Shown here piece by piece: positions 25,635 to 36,614 of a stretch of 64,000 nt of DNA. How positions within the stretch are numbered: position 1 is the first letter of the stretch; every line of letters begins with the position of its first letter. The position numbers and the translations under genes were made by a program. The DNA comes from Reclinomonas americana ATCC 50394 (lineage: Eukaryota > Jakobida > Jakobea > Jakobida), in contig PS015054.1 of NCBI GenBank assembly GCA_048213135.1, positions 319,812-383,811 on the forward strand. The letters run 5' to 3'. The notes beneath the pieces were generated by a model that was given only the letters and a program-made list of their open reading frames with translations, ran no database searches and was not told the origin of the DNA.

Positions 25635-26065
25635 TCTCTGCTGCTGCTGCTGCTGCTGCGCGCCTCGAGCCGCAGATGTATTCATTGTGACGCTTCTCTT
25701 TTTGTGCTTCTCGTTCTTTTTGATTTCTTCCTCTTTATCCTCTCCTTATGTATCTGTGTCTGTGTCTGTGTGTATGTGTGTGTGCGTGTATGCCAAGAGC
25801 AGGATTGGGCTTTTTTTCCTTATAGCCGCGTATAAGTTGTTGACGGGCGCGTGTGGAAGGACGTTGTTTTTCCTTTCATTTTGTGTGTGTGTGCGAGAGA
25901 GTGAGACGCTGAGAGCAATCCACTGGTGTGTGTGTGTGTGTGTCTCTCACGTGTGTGCAAGACGAAACGCAAGAGCATCAGCAGTTCACTCATCGCCAGG
26001 CACAGTGTCGCCGACCAGTGACAACAGTCAGTCGTTTTTTTGCAAAGTGTGGCGAGAAAAGCACA
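25635..26065. other. Gene-free spacer, 431 bp
   Basis: Between the PH-gene stop and the next start. It begins with a CTG run (about 25638-25657), followed by a long pyrimidine-rich T/C stretch typical of these 3' regions and several GT microsatellites. There is no convincing ORF, RNA gene or inverted repeat. It presumably holds the 3' UTR of one gene and the promoter of the next. Confidence 0.6.
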
Positions 26066-27799
26066 ATGGGTGGCTGCAACAGTCGTCTCCCCGTCGAGGT
26101 CGCTCGCCTGTACCAGCGCAACACCTCCAAGACACAGACGTGGGCCTCACCGCCACCATCGCGACTGGCGACGACGACAATCGACACTGCGGTGACTCCA
26201 CTTGTTCCGATCATCGATGATGGTGATCGTGTGCGTCGCCGTCGTCGCAGTCTGGCCACCGGCACAGTGTGTGCACAGCTGCAGGACTCGTCGCAGGCGC
26301 TGCTGGACTTGTCAGGTGCGTGCTTCTTGTCATCGTCGTCGTCGTTGTCGGAGAATCGTGCTCATTGTTGTGTTGTTTTGCTCATGATCAGTGCGAGGTG
26401 GGGGTTGCTCGGTGATCCCACTGCCGGTGGTGTCGAGTAGTGCACGCGAGGCTTCGTCGCCCGAGTCGTTGCATGCGCGGGAGCCGACGTGCCAGTCGGC
26501 GCCCGTGTCGGCACGATTGCAGTCGTGGGTGACTGATCGTGATGGAGGCAAGGAGAATGCGATTCCGGTGACGGCCACGTGCATGCCGCCGCCGAGCAAG
26601 CTGGCAGGTGTGTGTGCTGTCAAAGAAGGAGGGGGCGGGTGTGGGAGTCTTGTGCTCAGTTTGGGTCATTGACAGGTGAATCGCCGGGATCGCGACCGCC
26701 ACTCAGCCGATCGAAGCGATCGCTGCAGCAGCATGTGGCCGCCGTGGTCAATCGGAATCGCGTTGTACGAGGAGGTGGTGGTGGGGGAGGAGGAAGCCCG
26801 CGAATGTCGCCTTATAGTAGTGCGTACGGAGCCGACGAGGACTATTGGGGCACGAGGGCCAGCGAATCGATGTACGACGACGGCTCCACCATGGTCGACG
26901 AGCATGAGCTGTCGCTGACACTGGAGGCGTCGGTGGTGATGGCACGGCAGCGGCGGCAGCAACGGCAGCAGCAGCAGCCGCCGCAGCAGCAGCCACTGAC
27001 AGAGTTGGCTCTCCGCTTGCACTCTTCGTCGCCGGGTGGCAGTGGCGGCGGCGGCGTGCCCACCTCACCAGCACACTCGATTGCCGAGTGGATGTCGGCG
27101 GACCACAGCGGCATCCTCGCGGCGAGTGATATCGGTCTGGGCGCTGTCCCGTCACCGCCGCCACCGAGCCACTGCAGCAGCAGCATGCTGAGTGGAATGC
27201 GCGTGACGGCGGCCTCCTCCGTGGCACCGGCGTCTCCGCTGGTGCTGGGGCGCGTGTCGGCAGTCGGTCGGATTGAGCCAATTCTGCCGGCGGCCTACTG
27301 CTCGCCGAGCACACAGCGCGTGCTGGCGCCACTGTCGCCGCGCGTGCCGGCCACCAGAGCACGACCAGCACAGTACAGTGGCGGTAATTTCCAGCCACCA
27401 CCACTGGTCAGCCGTGCGCAGCAAAACATGCGCTCCTCGCCGGCCAATCTCAGTCAGCACTGGCGACGACCAATCTCCGGCGCTGCGGCGCGACCGCCTC
27501 TTCCGCGCACATCCACGTCGCTGATGATGATGAACGCCAGCCTGCCGCTGCACCTCGACGACGGCAACGCGAGCATGGACTCTGTGCGGTGTGGACCGCG
27601 TGCGAAGCAGCAGCAGCAGCAACAACCGCCGCCGCCGAGCCACACATTCTTCACCGAATCGGCTCTGCGCGAGTACGGCTTGCACACAGACGAGTCGGGT
27701 GCAGGCGCCGACGACAATGACGAGCGGGGACTGGCGGCCATGATGATGGCGAGGCGAGTGGAGGAGAGGTGGCGCACCATGCCGGCGGGGTTGAGGTGA
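26066..27799 (+). CDS. MGGC-start, low-complexity protein; probable dual-lipid membrane anchor
   Basis: Not a recognised family. The start MGGCNSRLPV fits an N-myristoylation signal (Met-Gly-Gly) with a neighbouring Cys suited to palmitoylation. This implies attachment to the plasma or flagellar membrane. Three exons join in frame, with splices near 26315-26391 and 26608-26677. The rest is largely disordered: Gly runs, a Gln/Pro-rich stretch near 26950-27000, PSPPPPSH, a KEN motif at about 26548, and QQQQQQPPPPS near 27610. Short ordered-looking pieces are DEHELSLTLEASVVMARQRR and TESALREYGLHTDESG. The stop is TGA 27797-27799. Start-site confidence is good because the lipid motif begins exactly there. 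Confidence 0.7.
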
Positions 27800-27998
27800 T
27801 CAAGTAGAAACGAGGGTGAGAAGAAGTATACCGTGCTTGCGATGTACCTGAAGTGGGCGGCGGTGAGAGAGACTCGATTACTCGCCGACTCTACACTGCA
27901 GTTGTTGCTGCGACCACCTCCTCTCTCTCACTCTCGCTCATTTCTCTTGCCGCTGCCCAGCAAGGAGCAGCACTCACTGACATGCGCGCGCACGTGCA

Positions 27999-29062
27999 CT
28001 ACGGTGCATCCTGCAGCAGATCCAGATTCTCCAGCAGGTATTCGCGCAGCAGGGCGAGACCCTTGCCGCGGTGAGAGATCTTGTTCTTGTCGTCCAGCTC
28101 CATTTCGTCGTACCTGTTGCGCACATGCATGAGAGATAAGGCAAAACAGGGAGGCGGGCAGGGAAAACTCACGTCAGCTCATGCCCCTCGGGCACAAAAA
28201 TCGGATCCCACCCAAAGTTGCGGTTCACACGGGGAGCCACAATCGACCCCTGCACGCGATGGTGAGTCGTCACGAGCATCGATTATCGTCTCCTTCACAC
28301 ACACACACACACCCTGGCCACTCCAGTAAACAAAACGGGTTCATGCCCGGGTCCAGCAGAGAAAGCGTAGGTGCACACGGCCGTGGCTCGCTTGTCCTCA
28401 AAGCCAAGCAGCATCTTGTACAGCCCTGCATCGCCATCAATGAGCGAGCAAAGAGCGTGGAAAACTCACGAAAACAATGGCTTGCCTTCACAGCCAATGG
28501 ATGCATAGAACCACTTGCTGCATGCATCGAGTGAGCAGAAGCTGAAGGATGGGTGTGCACACAAGCACGACTCAACATGTAGGGACCAGGCATGCTGTTC
28601 AATGCATCGAACTCCAACGACACGTCCTCGGTGAACACGGGTCCACCGGCCTGCTCACCATGCAACATGCAGTCAATGATTGGTTTCTCTCTCACACACG
28701 CACATGTGCAGAGTGTTTGCGCACCGCCTGCGCTGCAAGACGGCACTTGGCGAGGGCGATCTCATCGCGTGTTCCTTGGATCTCCTCAGCTGTCGAGCGC
28801 ATGAGACCATCATGACAGAGAAAGAGTGTATGTGTGAGTGTGTGTGAGTGTAACGCAACTGTCGACATCGCAGCGCTCGACGAGGAAGGTGCTGCTGCCG
28901 AGCACACGCATGACTTCCAGAGCTGTGTGTGTGCGTGTGCGTTTGTGAGAGATTGAGATTGAGATGCACGTGCATGCATGCATGCGCAGGAGCAAGGTCA
29001 CCTTTGCCGGCATTGCCAGTCACAAAGAGCAGGCGCTTGCGAGGGCTTGCAGCGGCGGCCAT
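27999..29062 (-). CDS. ITPA: Inosine triphosphate pyrophosphatase (HAM1 family)
   Basis: Hydrolyses ITP, dITP and XTP to monophosphates, keeping deaminated purines out of nucleic acids. The start [20 protein letters not shown] carries the family TGNxxK motif. Further exons give [50 protein letters not shown] (catalytic/metal acidic block) and [15 protein letters not shown]. Then come [20 protein letters not shown] and [20 protein letters not shown] (the SHR motif). The end is LLQDAP, TAG 28001-27999. All hallmark residues are present and the length suits the family, so the enzyme should be active. Introns are GT-rich. Confidence 0.95.
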
Positions 29063-29393
29063 TTTCGGAACATGCATGACATGGGGACAGCGACAACTCG
29101 CACTGCCGTCGTGGTGAAGATCTCATTGTGCTCATGCAAGCGGAGAATTGGGCCGTGGTGATGCACAGTCGTGCATGTGTATCAAGGCAGTGCTTGTGGT
29201 TCGCCGTATGCAAGGCGCCGGCGTCGACGTCGACGCGTCGAAGTCGTCCATGACCACACATCCCCTCGTCGTGCGAGTCGGGCTCGGTCCAGCCCTAGCA
29301 GTACCTTGCGACAAGCCACATAAGCGACCTGCAACCTCGGGATGAACGCACCTGCGATTCTGCAATTCTTTTGTTCGCGTGGCAATTCGGAAG

Positions 29394-29741
29394 ATCGATC
29401 CTTTCTTCGCCTCGCTCCTGCACCAGGGAATCTCTGCATTCTCGGAGTATCCTGCAGATCCGTCCACCACACTCCACGTATCACCAAGCCGCGTGGCAGG
29501 CGGCAGGTCGCTGGCCACGTGGCGACACCCGCTCGACGGTCCAGATCCAATTTTGGATGGATCGACCGCCACTGGTGTCCGCTGCAGCATCTGCCGCCGC
29601 ACGCCGGCGCCCCTGCCTCGCCACACGCCCGTCCATGCATCCCAGCTGCATGTGCTATGCCGTGTTTTTCCTCCACACGCAGCGCACATCGCAGGGAATT
29701 GACGTAAGCTGCAAGAGAATCGCTTTTTGCTTTTTGGACAG
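29394..29741 (+). repeat. Direct repeat, copy 1 (with internal insertion)
   Basis: Similar to copy 2 at 29773-29996. Shared pieces in order: an 18-base run GGAATCTCTGCATtCTCG (one mismatch, lower case), GAGTATCCTGCAG, a 32-bp block at 29506-29537 identical to 29875-29906, CCAATTTTGGATGGA, GCAGCATCTGCCGCC, GAGAATCGC and TTTGGACAG. Copy 1 carries about 90 extra bases between the last shared blocks. There are no terminal inverted repeats or obvious target-site duplication. Confidence 0.8.
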
Positions 29742-29772
29742 GTTGATGACAAAACGGGTAGGTATATATCGC

Positions 29773-29996
29773 GATCGAGGCCTTCATCATGTCGCTGCTG
29801 CAGCAAGGAATCTCTGCATCCTCGGAGTATCCTGCAGCTCCGTCCGTGATCACCGCGTCACGTGGCAGGAGGGGGGTCGCTGGCCACGTGGCGACACCCG
29901 CTCGACCTGCACCAATTTTGGATGGACGTGCAGCATCTGCCGCCACACAGAGAATGACGCAAGCAGAGAATCGCACGTAGCTTCGTCTTTGGACAG
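29773..29996 (+). repeat. Direct repeat, copy 2
   Basis: Second, shorter copy, nearest the heat-shock gene, ending 76 bp before its ATG. It contains the identical 32-bp block (29875-29906) with a CACGTG E-box inside a GTCGC/GCGAC inverted pair. A second CACGTG at about 29859-29864 is mutated in copy 1. A 63-codon ORF starting MSLLQQGIS at 29789 overlaps it, but its frame is not kept in copy 1. Confidence 0.8.
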
Positions 29997-30072
29997 CTCT
30001 CATTATCCTTTTTTCTCTCCTCCGTGAGCCAAGACAACTCCCCTCCCCTCTTCTATCCACATCCCTCCTACC

Positions 30073-30923
30073 ATGACCACCCGTTTCCTGGTACTGAACG
30101 TGCTTCTGGTGCTGTTGGTGTGCTCGATGGTGAGCGCCCTCGGCGACCGCGATCGCGACCGCGACCGCATGCACACCGACGACGACACGAACACGATGAT
30201 GATGAACCGCGGCTCGGGCAACATGATGATGATGGACGCCGATCCGCTGTGGGACATCATGTCGTGGCCGTTCCACACTCCGATGCGCCGCAACGGAGGC
30301 GGTATGTTCACCAACAACTTTGGCATGTTCCCGACGTGGGGCGGCCAGAATGCCCTTGACATGTACGAGCAGCAGCTGTCACACCTCGTTGCGTCTCTTC
30401 CCTTCCCCCGTCTCCCCCTTCCTCCCTCCCTCGCCACTGACCTTGCCGTCAAACAGGACCGCATCAACCGCCGCATGGAGTCACTGCGCAAGCAGATTCG
30501 CACCACCACCACCGACACCAAGATGCAGCTGTGGCACCCGACGGCCGATCTTTTCGAGACCGAAAAGATGATCAACATTCAAGTGGCGCTGCCGGGCGCC
30601 AAGCGCGACGACATCAAGGTGCAGGTCGACGAGGGCATGCTGACTGTGATGGCCACCGTGCAGCAGGAGAAGAAGGACGAGTCGCAGCGATACGTCCACA
30701 TGGAGCGCCAGTTTGGCACCTTTACGGTACGCACGTTACCGTAGTGTGCGAGTGTGAGTCGAGTTGTCCGTGCTGACCGCGTGCATCACAGCGCTCGTGG
30801 CGCATGCCGAGCAACTGCGATCCGACCAAGGTGACTGCCAAGTACGAGAACGGCGTGCTGAACGTGGAGATCCCCAAGACCGGCGACGCCAACATGCGCA
30901 CTCGCACCGTGAGCATCTCGTAG
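30073..30923 (+). CDS. Small heat-shock protein (HSP20/alpha-crystallin) with N-terminal signal peptide
   Basis: An ATP-independent holdase chaperone. Exons 30073-30387, 30457-30726 and 30792-30923 give 238 residues. The N-terminus, MTTRFLVLNVLLVLLVCSMV then SALG, is a textbook signal peptide, so the protein probably acts in the ER lumen or is secreted. A Met-rich segment with repeated MMM and MMMM follows (about residues 40-58), then DPLWDIMSWPF. The alpha-crystallin domain starts near residue 120: DLFETEKMINIQVALPGAKR, DDIKVQVDEGMLTVMA, HMERQFGTFTRSWRMPSNCD and KYENGVLNVEIPK, with the conserved GVL. No ER-retention tail is visible (ends RTVSIS). The first intron uses a GTTGCG donor. Confidence 0.92.
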
Positions 30924-31109
30924 AACCAGTCTGTGGGTGTGAGCGACGAGGCGTCTGCGTCTCTGCATTTTTTCTCCCCCAATCTACATGCACCTAATGA
31001 ATGCAGAGATGCAAGAAAAGCCTCTCTTGTCCCTCCCAATTGCACTCTTTCCTGGCAACCCTCCCCCACATTACTGCGTAACATCGATTTTCCCCGATTC
31101 ACCACCATA

Positions 31110-33283
31110 TCATACCGCACAGTACTGCGCCACAAAATCATCTACGGGCATGCGACGCACTCCGAGCGCCGGCGCGGAGATGGCACCATTACCCACCAGC
31201 ATACCGCTAACATCGAGACTGTGTGCCGCATGCGTGATCGGGGTGAGTTGGAGGGGGAGCAGAGACGAATGGTATGCACAACGCACCCCCACGGGAAATG
31301 AACGATTACTCGCAGACTGAGCACTTGGTCACGCTCAGAATCGACACGCTGCCGCTGCACATCGGCCCGCTGCGTACGCGGCACCACCTGCCGTGCCAAG
31401 GCCCTCCAGCGCACACGAATGCACTGAAGAAGCAACAGCACAGAGTCGTGACATTCTGCATGCAGTACCGCTCGTGAAACCAGCCGCACTCACCGACTGA
31501 TACCGCTGCAATGCCTGTCGTAGGCGACTCCAGTCGCGCCACAATGTCACCAATTCGCACAGTTCTCGAGCGGGCAAGAAGTGCGTTCTGTGGCACGCCG
31601 ACGATATGAGTGCTACGTTTCAATAGAAAAACCTCACACGACTTGCACGCAACTGCAACGACAGATCACGCGAACCCAGATGCTCCCGCACACCGGCCTT
31701 GGTGAGCGCATCGGCATACAACCACAGCCGCTCTCGCAAGTACAACGGCGCAAGTGACGGATGCAGCGGCAACTCACACTGTGGCACACTCGGGTGCGTC
31801 TGGAGGACCACTTGCAGTGATCGGAATGGCTGGTGATTTTCTCGAGTCAGTCCGGAAGCACACACATACGCACACACACACACAGTTTGCAGTGTACGTA
31901 CATTCTCCGGCGGTGAGTCCGCAAACGACACCACAATGTGGTGTTTCCAGTCGAGTCGCATGCTGACACAGTCCTCGCGTGGGCATGGCACCTCGGCCGG
32001 TGGTCGGTGACCGACCTCCTTGAGCACCTGCGAGCAAAGCACCAATTGGTCACCCTAAAACACTTCAGAGGCGATTCCACAGTCGCACTCTCACCATTTG
32101 CATCACATCCTTGCCAATGCACGCCTCTTGCAGGTAAAGGAAAAGTCTGTGAATGCGATTGGTCCGTGACACACCTGCGTGCAACACAAGTGGTGAGTCT
32201 CTGTTCGCCCTCCTCTCCACATCATGCCTTCTGTCTCACCACTGTCGCCCAACACGCTATTGGCGGTGAGATACGAGTAGCCGTTGACAAACTCGGGCGG
32301 AAACATGTAATCGCAGTGCATGCCGCGCCGCAGCAGCGTGGCGTACTTTAGCGCAAATGAACGCCCTGTGAGCCGCAACACACACACAGACACATAACGA
32401 GTGTAAGCAACTGCAGTGGGCTCACACACATCATCATCTGGCACACGCACCACCGCGCAAGCCGAATGACAATCGCGCCGACTGGTTCAAGTGCGGCGAC
32501 AGATGCCACCTCCGTTGCAACGACAGCAACTCTGCGTACTGCTCGCGCATGCGCTTGGTGGCCACTCGACCGGCCTCGAGCCCCTCTCGCAGCACCTCAC
32601 GACACTGGTCCAGCTCGCGCAACTTGGAGCCCACCAGCACCGGCACATCGCGCTCCTCGAGCGCATCACGCCTCGCATACAGTGACGAGGTGCCGAGCGT
32701 GGGCGGATCGCGCAGTACACCCTGCATGACCTCCACCAGCTGCTCCAATTCCCCAATGCCCGCTCTGCACGGAGACAAGTGAGTGGATGATGCCAGCTGA
32801 ACACACACACACAGACAAAAAAATGCATGCAAACCTGATGTGCCCATCACACACACCCAACGACGGCTCATTCGCACGGTGCCACGTGGCTGCCGCCAAT
32901 CGCTGCTGCTCCGCAGAGAACTCGAGAGAATGCACCACATCGGCGTACTTTTCCTCCCACGTGGGAACACTGCATTTTTGCGCGCGCGCACACACACACA
33001 CACACGCACACAGAGTGCACGCAATGTGAGGAGCTCATGCACGCCCGACAGTGCCTGCGCGCACACACACACGCAACGGTACGAGGCTCTCCTCGCCACC
33101 AGGAATGATCTCCAACACTCGGCGAGTCGAGTACGGCTCCACCACCACACGCTGCTTCTTCAGCTCAGACTCAATGATGGTCGCGACTGTGGTGGTGGTG
33201 GTGGTGGTGGTGGTGGTGGCAGGGGGCGAAGGTGCTGAGCCACTGGTGCCTCCACCAGCCTCTGCCGGCTCATCGACCTCCAT
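31110..33283 (-). CDS. Probable Mediator complex subunit 17 (MED17-like)
   Basis: Tentative. The start MEVDEPAEAGGGTSGS leads to ELKKQRVVVEPYSTRRVLEI, resembling the MED17 N-terminal strand. After a GT-rich intron region come VPTWEEKYADVVHSLEF, ELEQLVEVMQGVL and MREQYAELLSLQRRWHLS followed by SARLSFGLRGG. This resembles the LLxLRxxWxL...GDLSYRSAGS block of MED17. Later exons read RSFALKYATLLRRGM, FPPEFVNGYSYLTANSVLG, LQCIRVRWRALARQVVPR and LDVSGMLVGNGAIS, ending DDFVAQYCAV at 31112-31110. If right, it acts in the Mediator head module. The match is patchy and rests on one central block; a different coiled-coil nuclear protein is possible. Confidence 0.5.
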
Positions 33284-33329
33284 GATTGTACGACAATGGT
33301 AACAGGACGACAGGCTTTAATCACACAAG

Positions 33330-34216
33330 TCAACGACCGACTCGAGCAAGCGCAGCGTTGGTCTTGGGGTTGGCGGTGCACTGTTGCAGCATGACGGTGA
33401 TTTCGTCGACCTCGGTCTGCAGATCGCGAATGTTGGCGACGTACAGCAGGCGCAGAATGAGGGCGGCGCGGTCGACCAGCTTGTCGCGAGTGGTGAAGCC
33501 GAGTGGTGCCTTGGCCAGCTTCTCCTCGATGCTCATCACTGGCGCTGCGTCAGTCGAGCTCTGCATCTCCTGCTCGCGCAGACGGCTGAGCAGGTTGCGC
33601 GTGATGCCGCGCAGCAACGCAATCGTCTCCACGTCGCCCGACACCATCATGCCCATGTCGCGTGCCACAGTCTCCAGCGTTTCCCTGAACTCGGGCGACG
33701 ACAGCTGCACATGCGTGCTCCCCGTGCTGGCGCCCTGCATGGCACGAGCGCGAATCGCAGCGGCTGCCACACACAGCACATCAATGTGAGACGCACATCT
33801 CACTCTCTCTTTCTCTCCGTCGCACGCACTCACCGTGGTCGTGATAGTCGAGCGCCACAGCTCGCGAGATCAACCATCCCAACACCGGCAGCAACCCCTC
33901 CGCCTCGCTCAGGTCCTCCGCGTCGCACGGCAGCGGGCAGTCGAGATCCTGCAAGTACGTCGACAGCACATCGTAAAAGCCGCTGTCTGGCGTGTGCGCC
34001 AGTGTCACTCTCTCCGCCTCGTCCAGCTGCCGGATCTTGTTGCACTCCAGCCAGTAGATCAACGCGCGAACCGCAACCACATCTGTCGTCATGCATGATC
34101 ATCATCAATCTTGTTGTCAAAATCATCTCTTTCTGACTCTTGCATGTCGCCGCACCAGTAACATTCACATCGCCTGCCACTGGATAGCCCAGCGCACGTA
34201 GTCTGCGCGCAAACAT
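33330..34216 (-). CDS. RTRAF: RTRAF (hCLE/C14orf166) RNA-associated protein
   Basis: A subunit of the tRNA-splicing ligase complex and of cap-binding RNA transport granules in animals. Joined exons read MFARRLRALGYPVAGDVNV, DVVAVRALIYWLECNKIRQL and DVLSTYLQDLDCPLPCDAED, then LLPVLGWLISRAVALDYHDH. The C-terminal part is LGFTTRDKLVDRAALILRLL, then YVANIRDLQTEVDEITVMLQ, then NPKTNAALARVGR, almost superimposable on the animal C-terminus. The conserved start is Met 34216. An in-frame extension to Met 34456 would add about 80 residues with two basic clusters (NKRRRVV, KSKQKKKK) that could be nuclear signals. The end is TGA 33332-33330, 46 bp before the MED17-like start. Confidence 0.93.
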
Positions 34217-34641
34217 GCTGCTTCCTTCCTGCTTCTTCTTCTTCTGCTTTGACTTCGGAGATGCTGCTGCCGCTGTTGCTGCTGCTGTTGTTGTTGAAAC
34301 GACTCGACGCCGCTTGTTGCTCTGTGCGTCACTGATCACTCCCACAGTCGGCTCGTGATGCACAGCGGAAGGAGCACGAGCGGGCGCGGACGAAGAGGCA
34401 GGCCCCGAAATGGTCAGCGACACAAAGAGAAAAAAAGGGACACGCACAGCGCTCACGCAAACACAGAATGCACAGGTCTGTGTTCACCGATCTCCTCTCT
34501 TCCCTGCCACAAACACACAAACGACAGAGCACAACACGCGCGCGTATGTACACAAGCGAAGGGACAGACAACAGCGTGACGTCATCACCAATTGTACAAT
34601 GCGAGGATCCAGTGTTCACACGTCGCAGAGAACGAAAGCAA
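34217..34641. promoter_or_regulatory. Divergent region between RTRAF and TSG101 with TGACGTCA site
   Basis: A 425-bp region between conserved start codons of two divergent genes. It may contain an N-terminal extension of RTRAF (34217-34456). The perfect CRE-type palindrome TGACGTCA lies at 34577-34584, about 60 bp before the TSG101 ATG. The rest is CA/GT-rich without a TATA box. The regulatory role is inferred. Confidence 0.45.
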
Positions 34642-36497
34642 ATGTCGCTTGACAGACTGCTGGAGCGAGTTGCGTGTGTGCTCGCCTGCGCCTGCCTGCT
34701 TGTTTGCCTGCCTTCTTGTGTGATTGTGTGTTCTGACACTGTGTATCTCTGTCTCTCTTCTCAGGCCTTCCCGTACCCGAATCGTGAGCACGTGAAGACC
34801 GAGGTGCAGAATGTGTGCCGCATGTACCCCTCGTTGACACCCGATGTGGGTGAACTTGGTGAGCGCACCTCAATCTCCCTTCTTTCTCTCTCTCTCTCTC
34901 AGTCTCTCTCTCTCACTCACTCACGCCCACTCCAGTGCGCGAGGACGGCTCCGACGCACGGTTACTGCTGCTTGACGGCACCATTCCCATGTTCTACGCC
35001 TCGGCGCAGTACAATGTGCCAGTCAACATTTGGATTCCGGAAAACTTCCCCCTGCAACCACCCGTGGTGTATGTGACGCCCACGCCCAGCATGTACATTG
35101 TCGACAAGCATCGGCATGTCGACACCGAGGGCCGTGTGTATCACCTCTACTTGACAGAGTTCTCGCGGACGTCGTCGCTCCACAAACTCGTGCAGCAGCT
35201 GTCGACGGCGTTCTCGTCCGATCCGCCCATTTACTCCAAACCTCCGCCTGCGGCGGCCGCGGCTGCTGCTGTGGCCGCGGCGGCCAGCTCCGTGGCAAGA
35301 CCGCCGGATGTGGGCCGCCCACCACAACCGTACGGCCAGGTGAGGGCGCGAGGGAAGGGAGTAGTCCCGTGTGGGGTCGGAAGATCGTCGTGTGACTCAT
35401 TGTGTGTGTGTGGTGTGGCAGCCGCCGCCGCCGTTCGGTGCGCGACCCATGCCTCCTGCTGCTGCCCTGGGTGGTGGCGGCGGTGCCGGTGGAATGCAGC
35501 ACGGTCTGCCTCCCATGATACCCGCTCAGCATCCGCCACAGCCACCCGTCGTCGTTGCGTTGTCGTCCGATTTGCGTATCCTCTTTTGCTTTTTGTTGCC
35601 CTCTCATGTGTCTGTACAGCGACAACCACCACCGCCCGTACGGTCGTCGGAGGCCGACACTCGGGACGTCATCATTCCGCAGATCACGGCCAAGCTCAGG
35701 GAGTTCTCCGAGCACTTTTTGGAACACATCAGTGCACAGGTCGACGAGTTGGTGCAGGACGAGGTACGGAGTGGTGCAAACGGGGAGAGCATGCGCGTTT
35801 CAAGCGTTGGTGTATGATGCTCACTCGCTCGCTGTGCCGGGCAGACGCTGCTGAGTCAACGTGCCGACTACTTTATCGAAGCCAAGTCGCACTTGGCACG
35901 GACCAAGGTGCTTGCTTTGCTTGTGTGCACGAGTTCATGTCAAGCAAACCGCGTCCACTAACTTGTTTACGCACACACACGCAGCAACATCTGGAGCAAT
36001 GTCTGGCAGCATACACTGCCGAGTGCGACAACCTGACGCAATGGCTGGAGCACGACGCGACGCAAGTGGCCGACAAGCCACTGGAGGAAGTGCTGGTCAT
36101 GGACGACGAATACTCAAAGGAGTTGCGCATCTGCTTCCCTCTCGCTAAGCATCGTTGTCTCCCTCTCATCTCCTATCGCGCTGCTAGAGTGGCGACATTG
36201 TTGGCCGCCGACCGCGCCATGGACGAGGCGCTGTATCACATTAACAAGGCGTTTACGTCGGGCAAAATCACCATTGAGGTGTTTCTGAAGGTACGATGTG
36301 TGTGTTGTTGTTGTTGTTGGATGCGTGTGCGCGCGCACGCGCTCACCGCGCCTCTGCAGTACACGCGCATGGTGGCGCGTGAGCAATTCTACAAGCGTGC
36401 CGCCATCCGCAAGCTGTTCCAGGATAGAATGCGTGCCGTACGACCATCGTCGGCCGCGAGTCCACAAGTCGGCGGTGCACGCCCTCAGTGGACGTGA
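34642..36497 (+). CDS. TSG101: TSG101/Vps23, ESCRT-I subunit
   Basis: A component of ESCRT-I that binds ubiquitinated cargo and drives multivesicular body sorting. Nine exons (34642-34668, 34765-34858, 34936-35339, 35422-35553, 35620-35763, 35845-35907, 35985-36121, 36188-36290, 36360-36497) give an uninterrupted 413 residues. Order: UEV domain (VKTEVQNVCRMYPSLTPDV, LDGTIPMFYASAQYNVPVNI, WIPENFPLQPPVVYVTP, HVDTEGRVYHLYLTEF), Ala- and Pro-rich linker, coiled coil (ITAKLREFSEHFLEHISAQ), and steadiness box (DEALYHINKAFTSGKITIEV, FLKYTRMVAREQFYKRAAIR). Three introns (34669, 35554, 36122) begin GTTGCG, and all three joins keep conserved frame. The first exon is just nine codons. Confidence 0.96.
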
Positions 36498-36614
36498 TCA
36501 GGGGCAAGCTTTGCCTTCTCCACTGCTGCCGCTGCAAGGGGAGGCGTGTGAGTGGGTGAACCTGGTGGTGAAAAATAAGGAGTGAAGGAAAAAACAAACA
36601 TCAATGTTGCTGCT

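Larger units (their letters stand above)
29063..30072. other. 1-kb gene-free region upstream of the heat-shock gene
   Basis: The largest stretch without a supported gene, between the divergent ITPA and small-heat-shock genes. It holds two diverged direct copies of a roughly 200-bp unit (listed separately). A TATATAT element (29763-29769) lies just before the second copy and next to the palindrome ATCGCGAT. Open frames exist on both strands, but the two copies shift frame relative to each other. No protein family was recognised. Confidence 0.6.

Noticed and set aside
29500-29540. Possible tRNA or snRNA gene in the duplicated block
   Set aside because: There are hairpin-like inverted bases, but no A/B boxes, cloverleaf, Sm site or C/D-H/ACA motifs that I can identify.
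29182-30276. Long minus-strand open frame (364 codons) upstream of and into the heat-shock gene
   Set aside because: It overlaps the first exon of the supported HSP20 gene antisense, has no family match, and its reading frame is not kept between the two direct-repeat copies it crosses.
33188-33222. GTG-GTG repeat near the MED17-like start
   Set aside because: Explained as a Thr/Val-type codon run (poly-Thr on the coding strand) in a disordered N-terminus, not a separate element.
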